A stretch of 64,000 nt of DNA from Saccharothrix espanaensis DSM 44229. Its GTDB lineage: Bacteria; Actinomycetota; Actinomycetes; Mycobacteriales; Pseudonocardiaceae. The position numbers and the translations under genes were made by a program. Within the stretch, counting starts at the first letter, position 1. Each line of letters opens with the position of its first letter. The stretch is from the NCBI RefSeq assembly GCF_000328705.1, contig NC_019673.1, forward strand, positions 2,170,001-2,234,000. Reading direction: 5' to 3'. The notes beneath the pieces are model-generated. The model saw only the letters and a list, made by a program, of their open reading frames with translations, did no database searches and was not told where the DNA came from. This document shows, piece by piece, positions 1 through 8,176 of the stretch.

Positions 1-1
1 A

Positions 2-1066
2 AACTGGCCTGGCACTACCCACAAGGAAGTACCCATCGTCGAGGTGCGCCGCTGCTTCGGCGAGGTCTACCAGCGTAGGGAGGGCGACGACGGGGTCACC
101 GCGATGATCCGCGCGAGCCTGTCCGTCCTAGTCGAGCGCCAACTGGTCGCCCCGGTGAAGGCCACCGACCTCGAGCGGATCGATTTGCCGACGAAGGTCA
201 AACTCGTGCCCACGGCCGCGAAGACGCCGAAGATCGTTCCACCGATGCCACGATGGCACCGATTGCTGTATGACCTGGAGGACTTCTGGCCGACAGTCAC
301 GGACAAGCAGCGCGTGCGGTACGTGGCTATCAACCGGTGGTTGTTGAGCAATCCCGACACGGCGACGATCGTGCCGCTGCGGGAGCGCGCTCTCGAAATA
401 TTCAGCTTGTTCGGCGCCGAGGAGGACTTCGAGTCGCCTGAAAAAGCACTCGACGGGATGCGCACCGGACCGCTGTTCGGCGACCAGGAACGACTCCTGC
501 ACCTCCTGCGGGCCGTGGCGACCCCGCCACCGCTGCTGAGCAGGCAACTGCTTGAGGAAGTTACCCCAAGCCATCTGACGCGCGTCGGCGAAGGAGATCT
601 GCTGCTGGTCGTGGAGAACAGTGCGACGTGGTGGTCGATCGTGAAGGCATTGCCAGCGCTGCACAACCTGGGGCACATCGCGTGGGGTCTCGGTGCGAGC
701 TTCATTTCGTCAATTCGATCCATCGCCGACAACCACGAGATCCGCCGCATTCGCTACTTCGGAGATCTCGACCTCTCCGGTCTGCGCATCCCGGACTCCG
801 CCCGGCGCACCGCGTCCGTCGAGGGCCTGCCGTCCGTTCGCCCTGCGGTGAACCTCTACGCCGAGCTGTTCGCGCTGGGCCGGAGCTGGCGGGCGAACGA
901 CAAGGCGGTGGATAGGGCTCGTGCGCGCGAACTGGTCGGCTGGCTACCCGCAGAGCACCATGATGCCGCTGTGCGGTTGCTTACTGAGGGGCGCCGCATC
1001 GCTCAGGAGTGGGTTGGGTACCGACACCTCGGCCAAACCTCGAAATGGCACGCCGACCTCATGTGA
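2..1066 (+). CDS. Toprim-domain protein, DUF2220/JetD-like (5' truncated)
   Basis: The frame is open from the window edge, so the true start lies upstream; an internal GTG at 44 could also be used. The C-terminal half carries the pattern of DUF2220/DUF2399 topoisomerase-type (Toprim) domains: an acidic motif VVENSATWW around residue 203, a Gly-rich stretch GLGASF, and YFGDLDLSGLRIP, a DxD-type metal motif. In Wadjet systems JetD carries such a domain and cleaves plasmid DNA. No JetA, JetB or JetC is visible downstream, so this may be a lone relative or the end of an operon cut off on the left. The Toprim assignment is fairly sure from the motifs; the role in defence is inferred. Confidence 0.6.
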   Translation, partial: NWPGTTHKEVPIVEVRRCFGEVYQRREGDDGVTAMIRASLSVLVERQLVAPVKATDLERIDLPTKVKLVPTAAKTPKIVPPMPRWHRLLYDLEDFWPTVTDKQRVRYVAINRWLLSNPDTATIVPLRERALEIFSLFGAEEDFESPEKALDGMRTGPLFGDQERLLHLLRAVATPPPLLSRQLLEEVTPSHLTRVGEGDLLLVVENSATWWSIVKALPALHNLGHIAWGLGASFISSIRSIADNHEIRRIRYFGDLDLSGLRIPDSARRTASVEGLPSVRPAVNLYAELFALGRSWRANDKAVDRARARELVGWLPAEHHDAAVRLLTEGRRIAQEWVGYRHLGQTSKWHADLM

Positions 1067-1245
1067 TCGACGCGATCGTGCGACTCCGATCGACGACGGC
1101 GCAACTGTCGTCCTCTGTTCCCGTCCGGCGTAAGGGCTCGCGGATGTGGTCGTCGTTCATCGGCCGGGAGTGTCGTACCCGTGTGGTACACCGTTGAGCG
1201 GCGCGTAGTCGAAGTGCTGGCGTCGAGCTTCAGGGGAGGAGTGCT

Positions 1246-1854
1246 GTGGAAGAGGATGTCTACAGGGACCTAGCGAAAGGGCTGCTGACTCCGGAACAGG
1301 TGTATCCGCGTGGGGAGGCGATGTCGAGGAGGTCCGTGGTGCCTGCTCGACGGGGTGTCTATGCCTGGTACTTCGACGAGGTGCCGCCGGGTGTGCCGAC
1401 CGAAGGATGCCGTGTCGGCGAGTTCGGGACGCTGCTGTACGTGGGGATCGCGCCGAAGGCACCTCCTGCGAATGGTGCGCGGCCGAGCAAGCAGCACCTT
1501 CGTCAACGCGTCGGCTACCACTTCGGGGGGAACGCCTACGGTTCCACGCTGCGGTTGACCCTGGGGTGTCACCTGGCGGAGCAGTTGGGAATCGAACTTC
1601 GCCGTGTGGGCAGCGGCACGCGACTGACCTTTACGAAGACGGGCGAGGACCGGCTCAGCAAGTGGATGGGTGCTCATGCCCGCGTGGCGTTCACCCTCGA
1701 TGACGAGCCGTGGAAGCTGGAGCACGAGCTCATCCAGCGCGAGGTCCTTCCGTTGAACATCGCCGATAACGCCCACAGCCCTTATTACCTTTCGCTCCGC
1801 ACGCTTCGAAACGAGCACAAGAGGCGGGCGCGCGAACTACCCGTCGCTTCCTGA
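1246..1854 (+). CDS. GIY-YIG nuclease-like protein
   Basis: A 202-residue protein starting at GTG 1246, with GGGGAGGA six bases upstream. The GIY-YIG signature appears as GVYAWYF near residue 38 and LLYVGIAPK near residue 65. It is followed by the conserved QHLRQRVGYHFGGNAYGSTLR block and a C-terminal glutamate (WKLEHELI) that fits the catalytic Glu of the family. Predicted to cut or nick DNA. It ends by overlapping the 3' end of the convergent DUF6884 gene. The small stand-alone form gives no hint of target specificity. Its position between a Toprim protein and a preQ0 operon suggests a DNA-modification or defence setting, which is inference. Confidence 0.7.
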   Translation: MEEDVYRDLAKGLLTPEQVYPRGEAMSRRSVVPARRGVYAWYFDEVPPGVPTEGCRVGEFGTLLYVGIAPKAPPANGARPSKQHLRQRVGYHFGGNAYGSTLRLTLGCHLAEQLGIELRRVGSGTRLTFTKTGEDRLSKWMGAHARVAFTLDDEPWKLEHELIQREVLPLNIADNAHSPYYLSLRTLRNEHKRRARELPVAS

Positions 1855-2397
1855 CCGGGCACCCGGCTCCGCCTGCCCGTCCGAGACAGGGCGGCGCCAA
1901 GGTGCGCGAGAGTCGTCCGTGCCCCGAGTCGAGCGGAGCGTGGCCAGTACCTGCCGTTGGTAGCCGATACCGCGGGTGCCCAGGTAGTGATCGTGGACGC
2001 GGATGGAGTGGCCGCGTTGTTCGATCATCTCGTGGGCGGCCAGCAGCCTGGCGAGGTAGGGGCGTGGGAGGAAAGTGTGGATGTCGGTGTCGCCAGCCTC
2101 AGCCAACGGCATCAGCTGGTCGGCTACGACTGTCGTCGGGACCGCATCCCGGTCCGTCATCCTCCGGTCGTAGGGCTCGACATGCGTGTCCAGGTCGAGT
2201 AGGCCATGCCGCGCTGACAGGATCCTCACCGCTGCACTGCGGCCTGCGGTGCCGGACAGTTCGGCCTCCTCCTCGACCACGGTGAGGCAGTACTGGAACA
2301 TCGACCCTGTGTAGAGGGTTCGAGCGGGGCTCGGCCGGGAGAGCTTCGCTGCTCCGCACGGGATCACGAAGAGAGTTCTGCTCACATTCGTGCTCAC
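1837..2397 (-). CDS. DUF6884-like protein
   Basis: About 186 residues from GTG 2397 (GTG 2400 is equally possible; no strong ribosome site). It shows the pattern FVIPCGAAKLSRPSPARTLY near the N terminus, then ILSARHGLL and PYDRRM, which I recognise as the DUF6884 domain (YaaA-like fold). The biochemical role is unknown. It lies directly beside, and convergent with, the GIY-YIG gene, overlapping it by 18 bp, and about 190 bp before queC. A link to deazaguanine or nucleic-acid modification is plausible from this context only. Confidence 0.55.
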   Translation of the reverse strand: MSTNVSRTLFVIPCGAAKLSRPSPARTLYTGSMFQYCLTVVEEEAELSGTAGRSAAVRILSARHGLLDLDTHVEPYDRRMTDRDAVPTTVVADQLMPLAEAGDTDIHTFLPRPYLARLLAAHEMIEQRGHSIRVHDHYLGTRGIGYQRQVLATLRSTRGTDDSRAPWRRPVSDGQAEPGARSGSDG

Positions 2398-2585
2398 CAC
2401 CTGTCCGAACACGCGAGGTCATAGGGTCGGTTCATGCCGTACAGGCTAGCTTCGTCGCCTCAGGTCAGTAGGACCGCACTATTGCGCATTGCGCGCCTGG
2501 TATTTACATCACCTCGCTCGTCCGGTAAGCCGTAGAAGCGGGTGATCAGTGACTGGTCGATTCCGAAGTCATAAGAGAGGTGTTC

Positions 2586-3287
2586 ATGGCGCGGCGGGCT
2601 ATCGTTCTGTTGAGTGGCGGCCTCGACTCCTGCACGGTCTTGGCGATAGCCAAGGACCAGGGTTTCGAGTCGTACGCGTTGAGCTTCGACTACGGGCAGA
2701 GGCATCGAACGGAGTTGCGGTCGGCCGGGCTGGTCGCAGCGGCGCTCGGCGCGACCGAGCATCGCACTGCGACTATCGACCTGCGGGTTTTCGGTGGGTC
2801 GGCGCTGACTTCGGACGTGGAGGTGCCCAAGCATCGGATCGTCGACGACATCGACTCCAATATCATACCGGTTACTTATGTCCCCGCCCGTAATACCATC
2901 TTCCTTGCGTTCGCAACTGCCTACGCCGAGGTGGTCGGCGCGTTTGACATCTTCACCGGTGTCACTGCGGTCGACTACAGCGGTTACCCGGATTGTCGTC
3001 CAGAATTCATGGAGGCTTTCGAGGCGACAGCCAATCTGGGAACACGCGCGGGCGTCGAACAGGGGGAGCGGTTGCGGCTGCATTCTCCGCTGATCGAGAT
3101 GTCGAAAGCGGACATCATCCGTGAGGGAACTCGTCTCGGTGTGGACTACTCGCTCACGTCGAGCTGCTACGACCCGGACGACCGTGGCCGCGCCTGCGGC
3201 CATTGTGACACGTGCTTGCTGCGGTTGAAGGGCTTCGCCGAGTGCGGCATCAAGGACCCCGTTGCTTACCGGGGTGCAGTGGCGTGA
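2586..3287 (+). CDS. queC: 7-cyano-7-deazaguanine (preQ0) synthase
   Basis: Converts 7-carboxy-7-deazaguanine to preQ0 using ATP and ammonia. The N-terminal PP-loop SGGLDS starts near residue 10, and the C-terminal zinc cysteines lie in SSCYDPDD...[10 protein letters not shown]. Length, 233 residues, is normal. ATG 2586 is chosen because GAGAGG ends five bases upstream; GTG 2580 in the same frame overlaps that ribosome site. The stop overlaps the start of queE (GTGA), so the two are translationally coupled. It is first gene of a queC-queE-queD operon; folE, which supplies the first intermediate, is not in the window. Confidence 0.95.
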   Translation: MARRAIVLLSGGLDSCTVLAIAKDQGFESYALSFDYGQRHRTELRSAGLVAAALGATEHRTATIDLRVFGGSALTSDVEVPKHRIVDDIDSNIIPVTYVPARNTIFLAFATAYAEVVGAFDIFTGVTAVDYSGYPDCRPEFMEAFEATANLGTRAGVEQGERLRLHSPLIEMSKADIIREGTRLGVDYSLTSSCYDPDDRGRACGHCDTCLLRLKGFAECGIKDPVAYRGAVA

Positions 3288-3919
3288 CTTACCTGGTCAA
3301 GGAGATCTTCTACACGCTGCAGGGTGAAGGCGCGCACAGCGGCCGACCGGCCGTGTTCTGCCGGTTCTCCCGCTGTAATCTCTGGACCGGACACGAGAAG
3401 GACCGGGCGCGGGCGGTGTGCAGGTTTTGCGACACCGACTTCGTCGGCATCGACGGGCCAGGCGGCGGCAGGTTCGCCACGCCGGCGGAACTTGCCGACG
3501 CGGTCGAGGCGGCCTGGCCCACGCTAGGCAAGGCCAGGCGCTTTGTCGTGTGTACCGGCGGTGAGCCCCTGCTTCAACTCGACGAGGTAGCGGTGCAGAC
3601 GCTGCACGAGCGCGGGTTCGAGGTCGCCGTCGAGACCAACGGCACCCGCGTCCCGCCACCGGGGATCGACTGGCTCTGCGTCAGCCCGAAGGTCGGGGCG
3701 GAACTGGTGGTGGAGTCCGGTGACGAGCTGAAGTTCGTCTACCCGCAGGAAGGAGTCAATCCTGCCCGGTTCGAGCACCTGGACTTCCGCTCCTTCCGGC
3801 TCCAGCCCCTCGACGACCACAACCTCGACGACAACACCAAGGCCGCTATTAGCTACTGCCTCGCCAATCCTCGCTGGTCGCTGTCCTTGCAAACCCACAA
3901 GTACCTGGGGACCCGCTGA
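3284..3919 (+). CDS. queE: 7-carboxy-7-deazaguanine synthase (radical SAM)
   Basis: Radical-SAM ring contraction of 6-carboxy-tetrahydropterin to 7-carboxy-7-deazaguanine. The protein opens with [10 protein letters not shown], typical of QueE. It has the actinobacterial CX14CX2C cluster (CNLW...AVCRFC) instead of the canonical CX3CX2C, and a TGGEPLLQ motif. The GTG at 3284 overlaps the queC stop; a longer in-frame extension upstream would run inside queC and is not needed. 211 residues, normal for the family. The 3' end overlaps the queD start (TGATG). Confidence 0.95.
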   Translation: MTYLVKEIFYTLQGEGAHSGRPAVFCRFSRCNLWTGHEKDRARAVCRFCDTDFVGIDGPGGGRFATPAELADAVEAAWPTLGKARRFVVCTGGEPLLQLDEVAVQTLHERGFEVAVETNGTRVPPPGIDWLCVSPKVGAELVVESGDELKFVYPQEGVNPARFEHLDFRSFRLQPLDDHNLDDNTKAAISYCLANPRWSLSLQTHKYLGTR

Positions 3920-4275
3920 TGGAGCTGTTCAAGGAGTTCACGTTCGAAGCAGCCCACCGCATGCCCGAGGTACCGGAAGGGCACAAGTGCGGACGGCTGC
4001 ACGGCCACTCGTACCGGGTCACCGTCCGCTTGGAGGGTGCAGTCGAACCCAAGGCGGGCTGGGTGGTCGACTTCGGTGAGGTGAAGGCGGCGTTCAAGCC
4101 CTTGGAGGAACGACTCGACCACCACTACCTCAACGAGGTCGACGGCTTGTCGAACCCGACGAGCGAGAACCTGGCCGTGTGGATCTGGGATCGCCTGTCA
4201 GCCGCCCTCCCCACCCTGTCCGCGGTCACGGTACGCGAGACGTGCACATCCGGGTGCACCTACCGCGGAACATGA
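3919..4275 (+). CDS. queD: 6-carboxy-5,6,7,8-tetrahydropterin synthase
   Basis: Makes 6-carboxy-tetrahydropterin from dihydroneopterin triphosphate, the step before QueE. Zinc ligands are visible as His in EAAHRMP and the HGH of [10 protein letters not shown], with the catalytic Cys just before them; LDHHYLNE and PTSENLA are standard family blocks. 118 residues. The start overlaps the queE stop by one base, completing a three-gene coupled operon. Whether the preQ0 goes to tRNA, DNA or a secondary metabolite cannot be told from the window. Confidence 0.95.
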   Translation: MELFKEFTFEAAHRMPEVPEGHKCGRLHGHSYRVTVRLEGAVEPKAGWVVDFGEVKAAFKPLEERLDHHYLNEVDGLSNPTSENLAVWIWDRLSAALPTLSAVTVRETCTSGCTYRGT

Positions 4276-4363
4276 GCAGGTACGTCGAGCGGGTCAACTC
4301 CGTTGTCCACCTGTCCTAGTGAGATGGTGCGGGGCGGGTGTCTATCTGGCGGAGTCGCCCTGC

Positions 4364-5689
4364 TCATCCACTGACCTCGTCGTCTGGTCCGGCAATCGCG
4401 CATGCCTCGCGGTGGTAGCTGATGTGCGCGTCGTCGATCGCGTGTCGGGGGTGCCTGCGCAGTGTGCCGACCGGCTCGCCGCGCCAGATGTTCCGGACCC
4501 TGTCGTCAGCGCCGACGTAGATCGTGAAGGTGTCGAACAGGACATGGCACTTGGGACAGAGGCACAACAGGTTCGCCAGCACATCCGGACCGCAGTGGGG
4601 ATAGCCCCGACCCCGGATGTGTGCAGCCTCGCTGTAGGGCCCCCGGGCAGTGAGCACCTGATCGCCGCACAACTGGCACCGGTGCTCATGCAATGCCTTC
4701 ACTTCTTTCGCCAGAGCCGAGTCGCGGGTGACCTCCGACCTCGTGATCGACCGGCGATCCGCCGGACCGGGGGAGGAGGTCGTCCTCGTGCCTGTCCCGT
4801 GAGCGGTCGTCTGCTCGTCGAGTCCGACGCGTTCGAGCAGTGCTGTGCGGTCCGGGATGGCGGCCAAGTATTGGGTGAGGATGAGGTTGACGACTTTCGT
4901 GCGCAGTGCGGTGTCGTCGTCCAGGAGACCATGGACGTCCTCGGTGAATCCCGCGCTCGGTCCCACCGCGTCGAACACCGAGGCGCTGGGCTTGAACCTC
5001 GGAGTCGGCTCGATGCCCTCAACCTGCCAAAAGCCGGTACCTCGCAGGTGCCAGAACGGGACCTCCGGAGTCGCCGACGCTCCTTCCTCTTTGAACTCGT
5101 CGAGCAGAGCCTCGACCTCGGAGGAGAAGTCGCTCCAAGCGTGCAGCCGAGGCTCGTCCCCGGCAAGACGCCCGATCGCCCACAGCAGCGTCAAGGGCAA
5201 GTGCCTGCCGGGCTGCCTTTCGTTGTGGTGGAGCCGCATGTGTCGCAGGCTGCGGATCAAGTCGGCACGCAGGTCGGGGCGGCGTTCGGTTCGGACACCG
5301 ATGCTCGGTGTTGACAGCCGCCTGCGTTTTACCCAGCCCAAAGGCAGCGGCTCAAACCTGCTGCGGAGTCTGGGCGGCACGAGCACGGCCTGGTCGGGAA
5401 CGTCACTAGTGGTCACCTCCGCGATGGCTGCGGCGCGTGGAGGATCGAACACGCGGATGTTCCCCAAGGCGACGATGTGACTGAGAGCCCTGTCACCGAA
5501 TGCCCTGCCGGGCCAGATCGTCCCTGCCACGCCTTCGTGTTCGAACCTGTGGAGGATCACCACCTCGGCGACGACGAGCCCATCGGTGTGGAACAGGATC
5601 CAGTCGCCGATCCGGTGATCCGGGACGTCGTTGCCGGTGACACCCCACAGGCGGGCATGAGCGTTGCCGTAGATCCCTGCCGAGGACAT
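4364..5689 (-). CDS. EVE-like / SBD-like / HNH modified-DNA endonuclease
   Basis: A roughly 441-residue protein convergent with queD. Three parts can be seen. (a) Residues 1-80 begin GIYGNAHARLWGV and contain GDWILFHTDG and GTIWPGRAFGD, resembling EVE/PUA-type readers of modified bases. (b) The middle carries LPLTLLWAIGRL and TPEVPFWHL...GFWQVEG, the pattern of the sulfur-binding domain of phosphorothioate-dependent McrA enzymes. (c) The C-terminal HNH module has CQLCG, YSEAAHIRGRGYPH and CLCPKCHVLFD. It is predicted to restrict DNA carrying foreign modifications (type IV restriction). ATG 5689 is preferred; a TTG at 5734 would add 15 residues. The HNH part is near certain, the SBD likely and the EVE assignment tentative. 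Confidence 0.75.
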   Translation of the reverse strand: MSSAGIYGNAHARLWGVTGNDVPDHRIGDWILFHTDGLVVAEVVILHRFEHEGVAGTIWPGRAFGDRALSHIVALGNIRVFDPPRAAAIAEVTTSDVPDQAVLVPPRLRSRFEPLPLGWVKRRRLSTPSIGVRTERRPDLRADLIRSLRHMRLHHNERQPGRHLPLTLLWAIGRLAGDEPRLHAWSDFSSEVEALLDEFKEEGASATPEVPFWHLRGTGFWQVEGIEPTPRFKPSASVFDAVGPSAGFTEDVHGLLDDDTALRTKVVNLILTQYLAAIPDRTALLERVGLDEQTTAHGTGTRTTSSPGPADRRSITRSEVTRDSALAKEVKALHEHRCQLCGDQVLTARGPYSEAAHIRGRGYPHCGPDVLANLLCLCPKCHVLFDTFTIYVGADDRVRNIWRGEPVGTLRRHPRHAIDDAHISYHREACAIAGPDDEVSG

Positions 5690-5790
5690 GGACAGTACCG
5701 CGACAGTGAGCCTGCACAGGCCGATCTCCCACAACGCGGTGTGAATCTTCGCTACGTTGTCGGTCCGGATTCGAGTCGCCAGGGGTGGAG
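5690..5790. promoter_or_regulatory. Divergent intergenic promoter region
   Basis: The only non-coding space between the leftward HNH endonuclease and the rightward two-gene unit starting at 5791, so promoters for both should lie here. No convincing -10/-35 pair or operator repeat was seen. Confidence 0.4.
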
Positions 5791-6123
5791 ATGACCGAAA
5801 ACTTCAACTTCCATGGTCCGACGACGTTCATCAACAAGCCGCAGAACACCGTCGTCCAGGACTTCCAGAACACCCACAACACAGTGCACGGCGAGCAGCT
5901 GGCAGAGCTGCTGCGTCTCGTGTTGAGCAGCAAGGACCTCACCGACGAGGAACGTGAGGAAACCGCGCGCCTGGTCGAGGAGGCCGCCACGGCGGCGGAC
6001 ACGGACGAGCCCGCGGCGGTGGAGCGGAGGTTGACCAGGATTGGCCGCATCGTGTCGAGGGCTGCCGACATCGCGACGCCGGCCTCGGTGATCGTAGACA
6101 GCGTCTCGTCGATGTTCACCTGA
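5791..6123 (+). CDS. Small protein with FHGPTTFINKP module
   Basis: A 110-residue protein of unknown function. ATG 5791 is chosen because AGGGG lies five bases upstream. Almost the whole protein is one module: NFHGPTTFINKPQNTVVQDF, then QNTHN, then a helical stretch LAELLRLVLSSKDL and a final helix. The same module, with strongly matching wording, forms the C terminus of the next gene, so the two likely bind each other or a common partner. No catalytic residues stand out. It sits beside a restriction gene; a role in defence signalling is only inferred. Confidence 0.75.
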   Translation: MTENFNFHGPTTFINKPQNTVVQDFQNTHNTVHGEQLAELLRLVLSSKDLTDEEREETARLVEEAATAADTDEPAAVERRLTRIGRIVSRAADIATPASVIVDSVSSMFT

Positions 6124-6222
6124 GTCCCGACGTGAGAATCCAGCTGCCGATGGACGACGACGACTCGTCACCGACTTCCGCGGTCCATCACCTCCATCAA
6201 CCGACACAGGTGCTGATACCCG

Positions 6223-7629
6223 ATGAGTGACCCCATGCAGCTCGACGCCATCGTCTGGGTAGACGACCACGCGCTGCTCCGAGGCACGCTCGGGCACAAC
6301 GCCGCATACGCGCTGACTCACCGCATCACCCCCGACGACTCTGCCCGGTGGGACAAGACGGACGCGCGCATCGCCTCCGGCTTGCTGGCGCTGGAAGTCG
6401 ATTCGGGCACCACAGTCGCCGAGCTTGCGCGGCTCGCTCTGGACACGTCGGGCGAGGACGGAACGAAGGTGGTGGAGGTCTGGGTCGAGGACGCCGTCAC
6501 CCATGAGCGCCTGCCGGACGAGGCGGCGCTCGCGGAGGTACTGGAGTCCGGCGACTTGGTGCTGGTCAAAGCCGAGGTGCCGCCGGAGGCCTGCTACCAG
6601 TTGGGCTCCTTGGGCAGACCTGAGGAGCTGTTCGACGTCCTGCACGTGGCCGCCGCGCTGGAGGTGGCGGCGTGGCCCAGGCTGTGGGGCGCGCTGCTCT
6701 ACACCGAGGAGGACGCGGAGGTGGCGACGTACGTCCGCACGCACTTCGACGAACTCAACGCCATGTCCGGCAAGCTTCTGCGCATCTTCGTGGTCGAACG
6801 CCCCCCAGACTGGAAGCGCGCCAAGAAGTACTGGCGCGCCCACCTTGAGCCGGCCCTGCTTCGCACGATGTCCGTGATGCGGTGGCTGAACTCTTCGCCG
6901 TACGACAAGAGCGGTCTCTACGAGGTAGCGCGCGAACTCGGAGTCGAGCCCGACCACTTCCCGTGCCTCGCCCTGTTCGGTGGCAGCGACGACGACACGA
7001 TCATCTTCCCGATCAAGTCGGCCGACCCGGCGTCATTCCGCGAGCTGTTCACTTTGATCCACCGGGCGGTAGGCGAGATACCGGCCGACTACCAAGCGAA
7101 ACAGGCCTACGACCGCTCCGACAGCCGCGACCCCAGCCAGCCGGTGCTACGCGGCGCGGCGGCGCTGGAAGCACTGGCGGCATCGGCGTCGTGGGCGGAC
7201 CAGGCTGCGCTGGCGCAAGTGGGTGCGGCGAAGAAAGCCCTGCGGGAAACCGAGTTCCACGGGCGGAATGTGGTCATCGCGCACGGGACCTTGGAGAACA
7301 TCACCATCCACGGCCCGACGACCTTCATCAACAAGCCGATCAACACGGTGATCAAAGACTTCCAGAATACCCACACCTCCACCTACGGCGCCCGACTCGC
7401 CGAGGTTTTGCGCCTGACCCTCAACAGCGAGGACCTGCCGCCCGCGGATCGGGTGGAACTGGCCAAGCGGGTCACGAAGGCCGTAGATGTACTGGAGTCG
7501 CCGAACGTACGCTCCCGGTTTGCCGTTCGATACGCACTAGCCGACATCCGCGACCTGGCCTACCGCAGCAAGGACGTCGCGCAGCCGGTGTCGGACATCC
7601 TCAAGAGCATCGAGGAAGGTTTCACATAG
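6223..7629 (+). CDS. Unknown multidomain protein sharing C-terminal module with its neighbour
   Basis: 468 residues, function unknown. Residues 1-120 form an alpha/beta region. Residues about 125-290 contain LHVAAALEVAAWPRLWGALL, HFDELNAMSGKLLRIFVVER and YDKSGLYEVARELGVEPDHFP, which look like a compact sensor or thioredoxin-like domain. After a linker, residues from about 362 repeat the neighbour's module: TIHGPTTFINKPINTVIKDF followed by QNTHT and LAEVLRLTLNSEDL. The gene follows the 110-residue paralogous module by 99 bp on the same strand. No signal peptide or membrane segment is seen, so it is cytoplasmic. The pairing suggests a two-component conflict or signalling unit, which is untested. 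Confidence 0.75.
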   Translation: MSDPMQLDAIVWVDDHALLRGTLGHNAAYALTHRITPDDSARWDKTDARIASGLLALEVDSGTTVAELARLALDTSGEDGTKVVEVWVEDAVTHERLPDEAALAEVLESGDLVLVKAEVPPEACYQLGSLGRPEELFDVLHVAAALEVAAWPRLWGALLYTEEDAEVATYVRTHFDELNAMSGKLLRIFVVERPPDWKRAKKYWRAHLEPALLRTMSVMRWLNSSPYDKSGLYEVARELGVEPDHFPCLALFGGSDDDTIIFPIKSADPASFRELFTLIHRAVGEIPADYQAKQAYDRSDSRDPSQPVLRGAAALEALAASASWADQAALAQVGAAKKALRETEFHGRNVVIAHGTLENITIHGPTTFINKPINTVIKDFQNTHTSTYGARLAEVLRLTLNSEDLPPADRVELAKRVTKAVDVLESPNVRSRFAVRYALADIRDLAYRSKDVAQPVSDILKSIEEGFT

Positions 7630-7746
7630 ACAGGCGCAAATGCCGCCCGGGAAGCCGTCATAGCGGTAGGGCGGTGCAAGATCCGTTCGAAAGCATGTGC
7701 GCGTGATCGGGCGCTGTGGGGCACGAGAACGCTGTGGGTTGCCACA

Positions 7747-7920
7747 GGAGAAGTCGCGTCGGATCAGGTCCGGTGGGACGGTCGCGACGGGGTCGGGGAC
7801 GGTGGTGGTGCGCCACCGCTTCGGCGCGCGACCCGACCGTCCGGTCTGCCGCAGTAGTCGGGCGACGCGTTTGCGGGAGTGCCGCCGGCCTTGGGCTCGG
7901 AGTTCGGCGTGCAATGACGA
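7747..7920 (-). pseudogene. IS3-family transposase OrfB fragment
   Basis: The reverse strand reads LHAELRAQGRRHSRKRVARL, followed by GRAPKRWRTTTVPDPV and PPDLIRRDFS. This is the helix-turn-helix and linker part of an IS3-family OrfB just before the DDE core. Nothing on either side continues it, so it is a remnant of about 58 codons left by an old insertion. The flanks 7630-7746 and 7921-8087 hold nothing recognisable. Confidence 0.65.
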
Positions 7921-8176
7921 CTGGCAGCTCGAGTTGGATAGCCATTCGCTGGGATGCGCAGCCAACGGGCCCGCACCCTGCTTGCACGCGGGGCACGTCC
8001 GTCGTAGTTCGGAGGGGGCATGCACCGGGATAACCGACCTGATCGGGCTCAACGGATTCCATGATCAGAATTGCGGTTTGATAGACCCCTTTACTCGGCA
8101 AGTTACACTAGGACACGACCTGGAAGAACAGGCCCGAGCACGGCGCTCAGTCATTTTACGACTGGGGGTCAAGGGG

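Noticed and set aside
3212..3283. N-terminal extension of QueE
   Set aside because: It would lie inside queC and lacks a ribosome site; the family starts right at the [10 protein letters not shown] region, matching the GTG at 3284.
2586..4275. Qat-type defence system (QueC-like protein with ATPase and TatD)
   Set aside because: QueC here is a normal preQ0 synthase coupled to queE and queD; no QatA- or QatD-like genes are adjacent.
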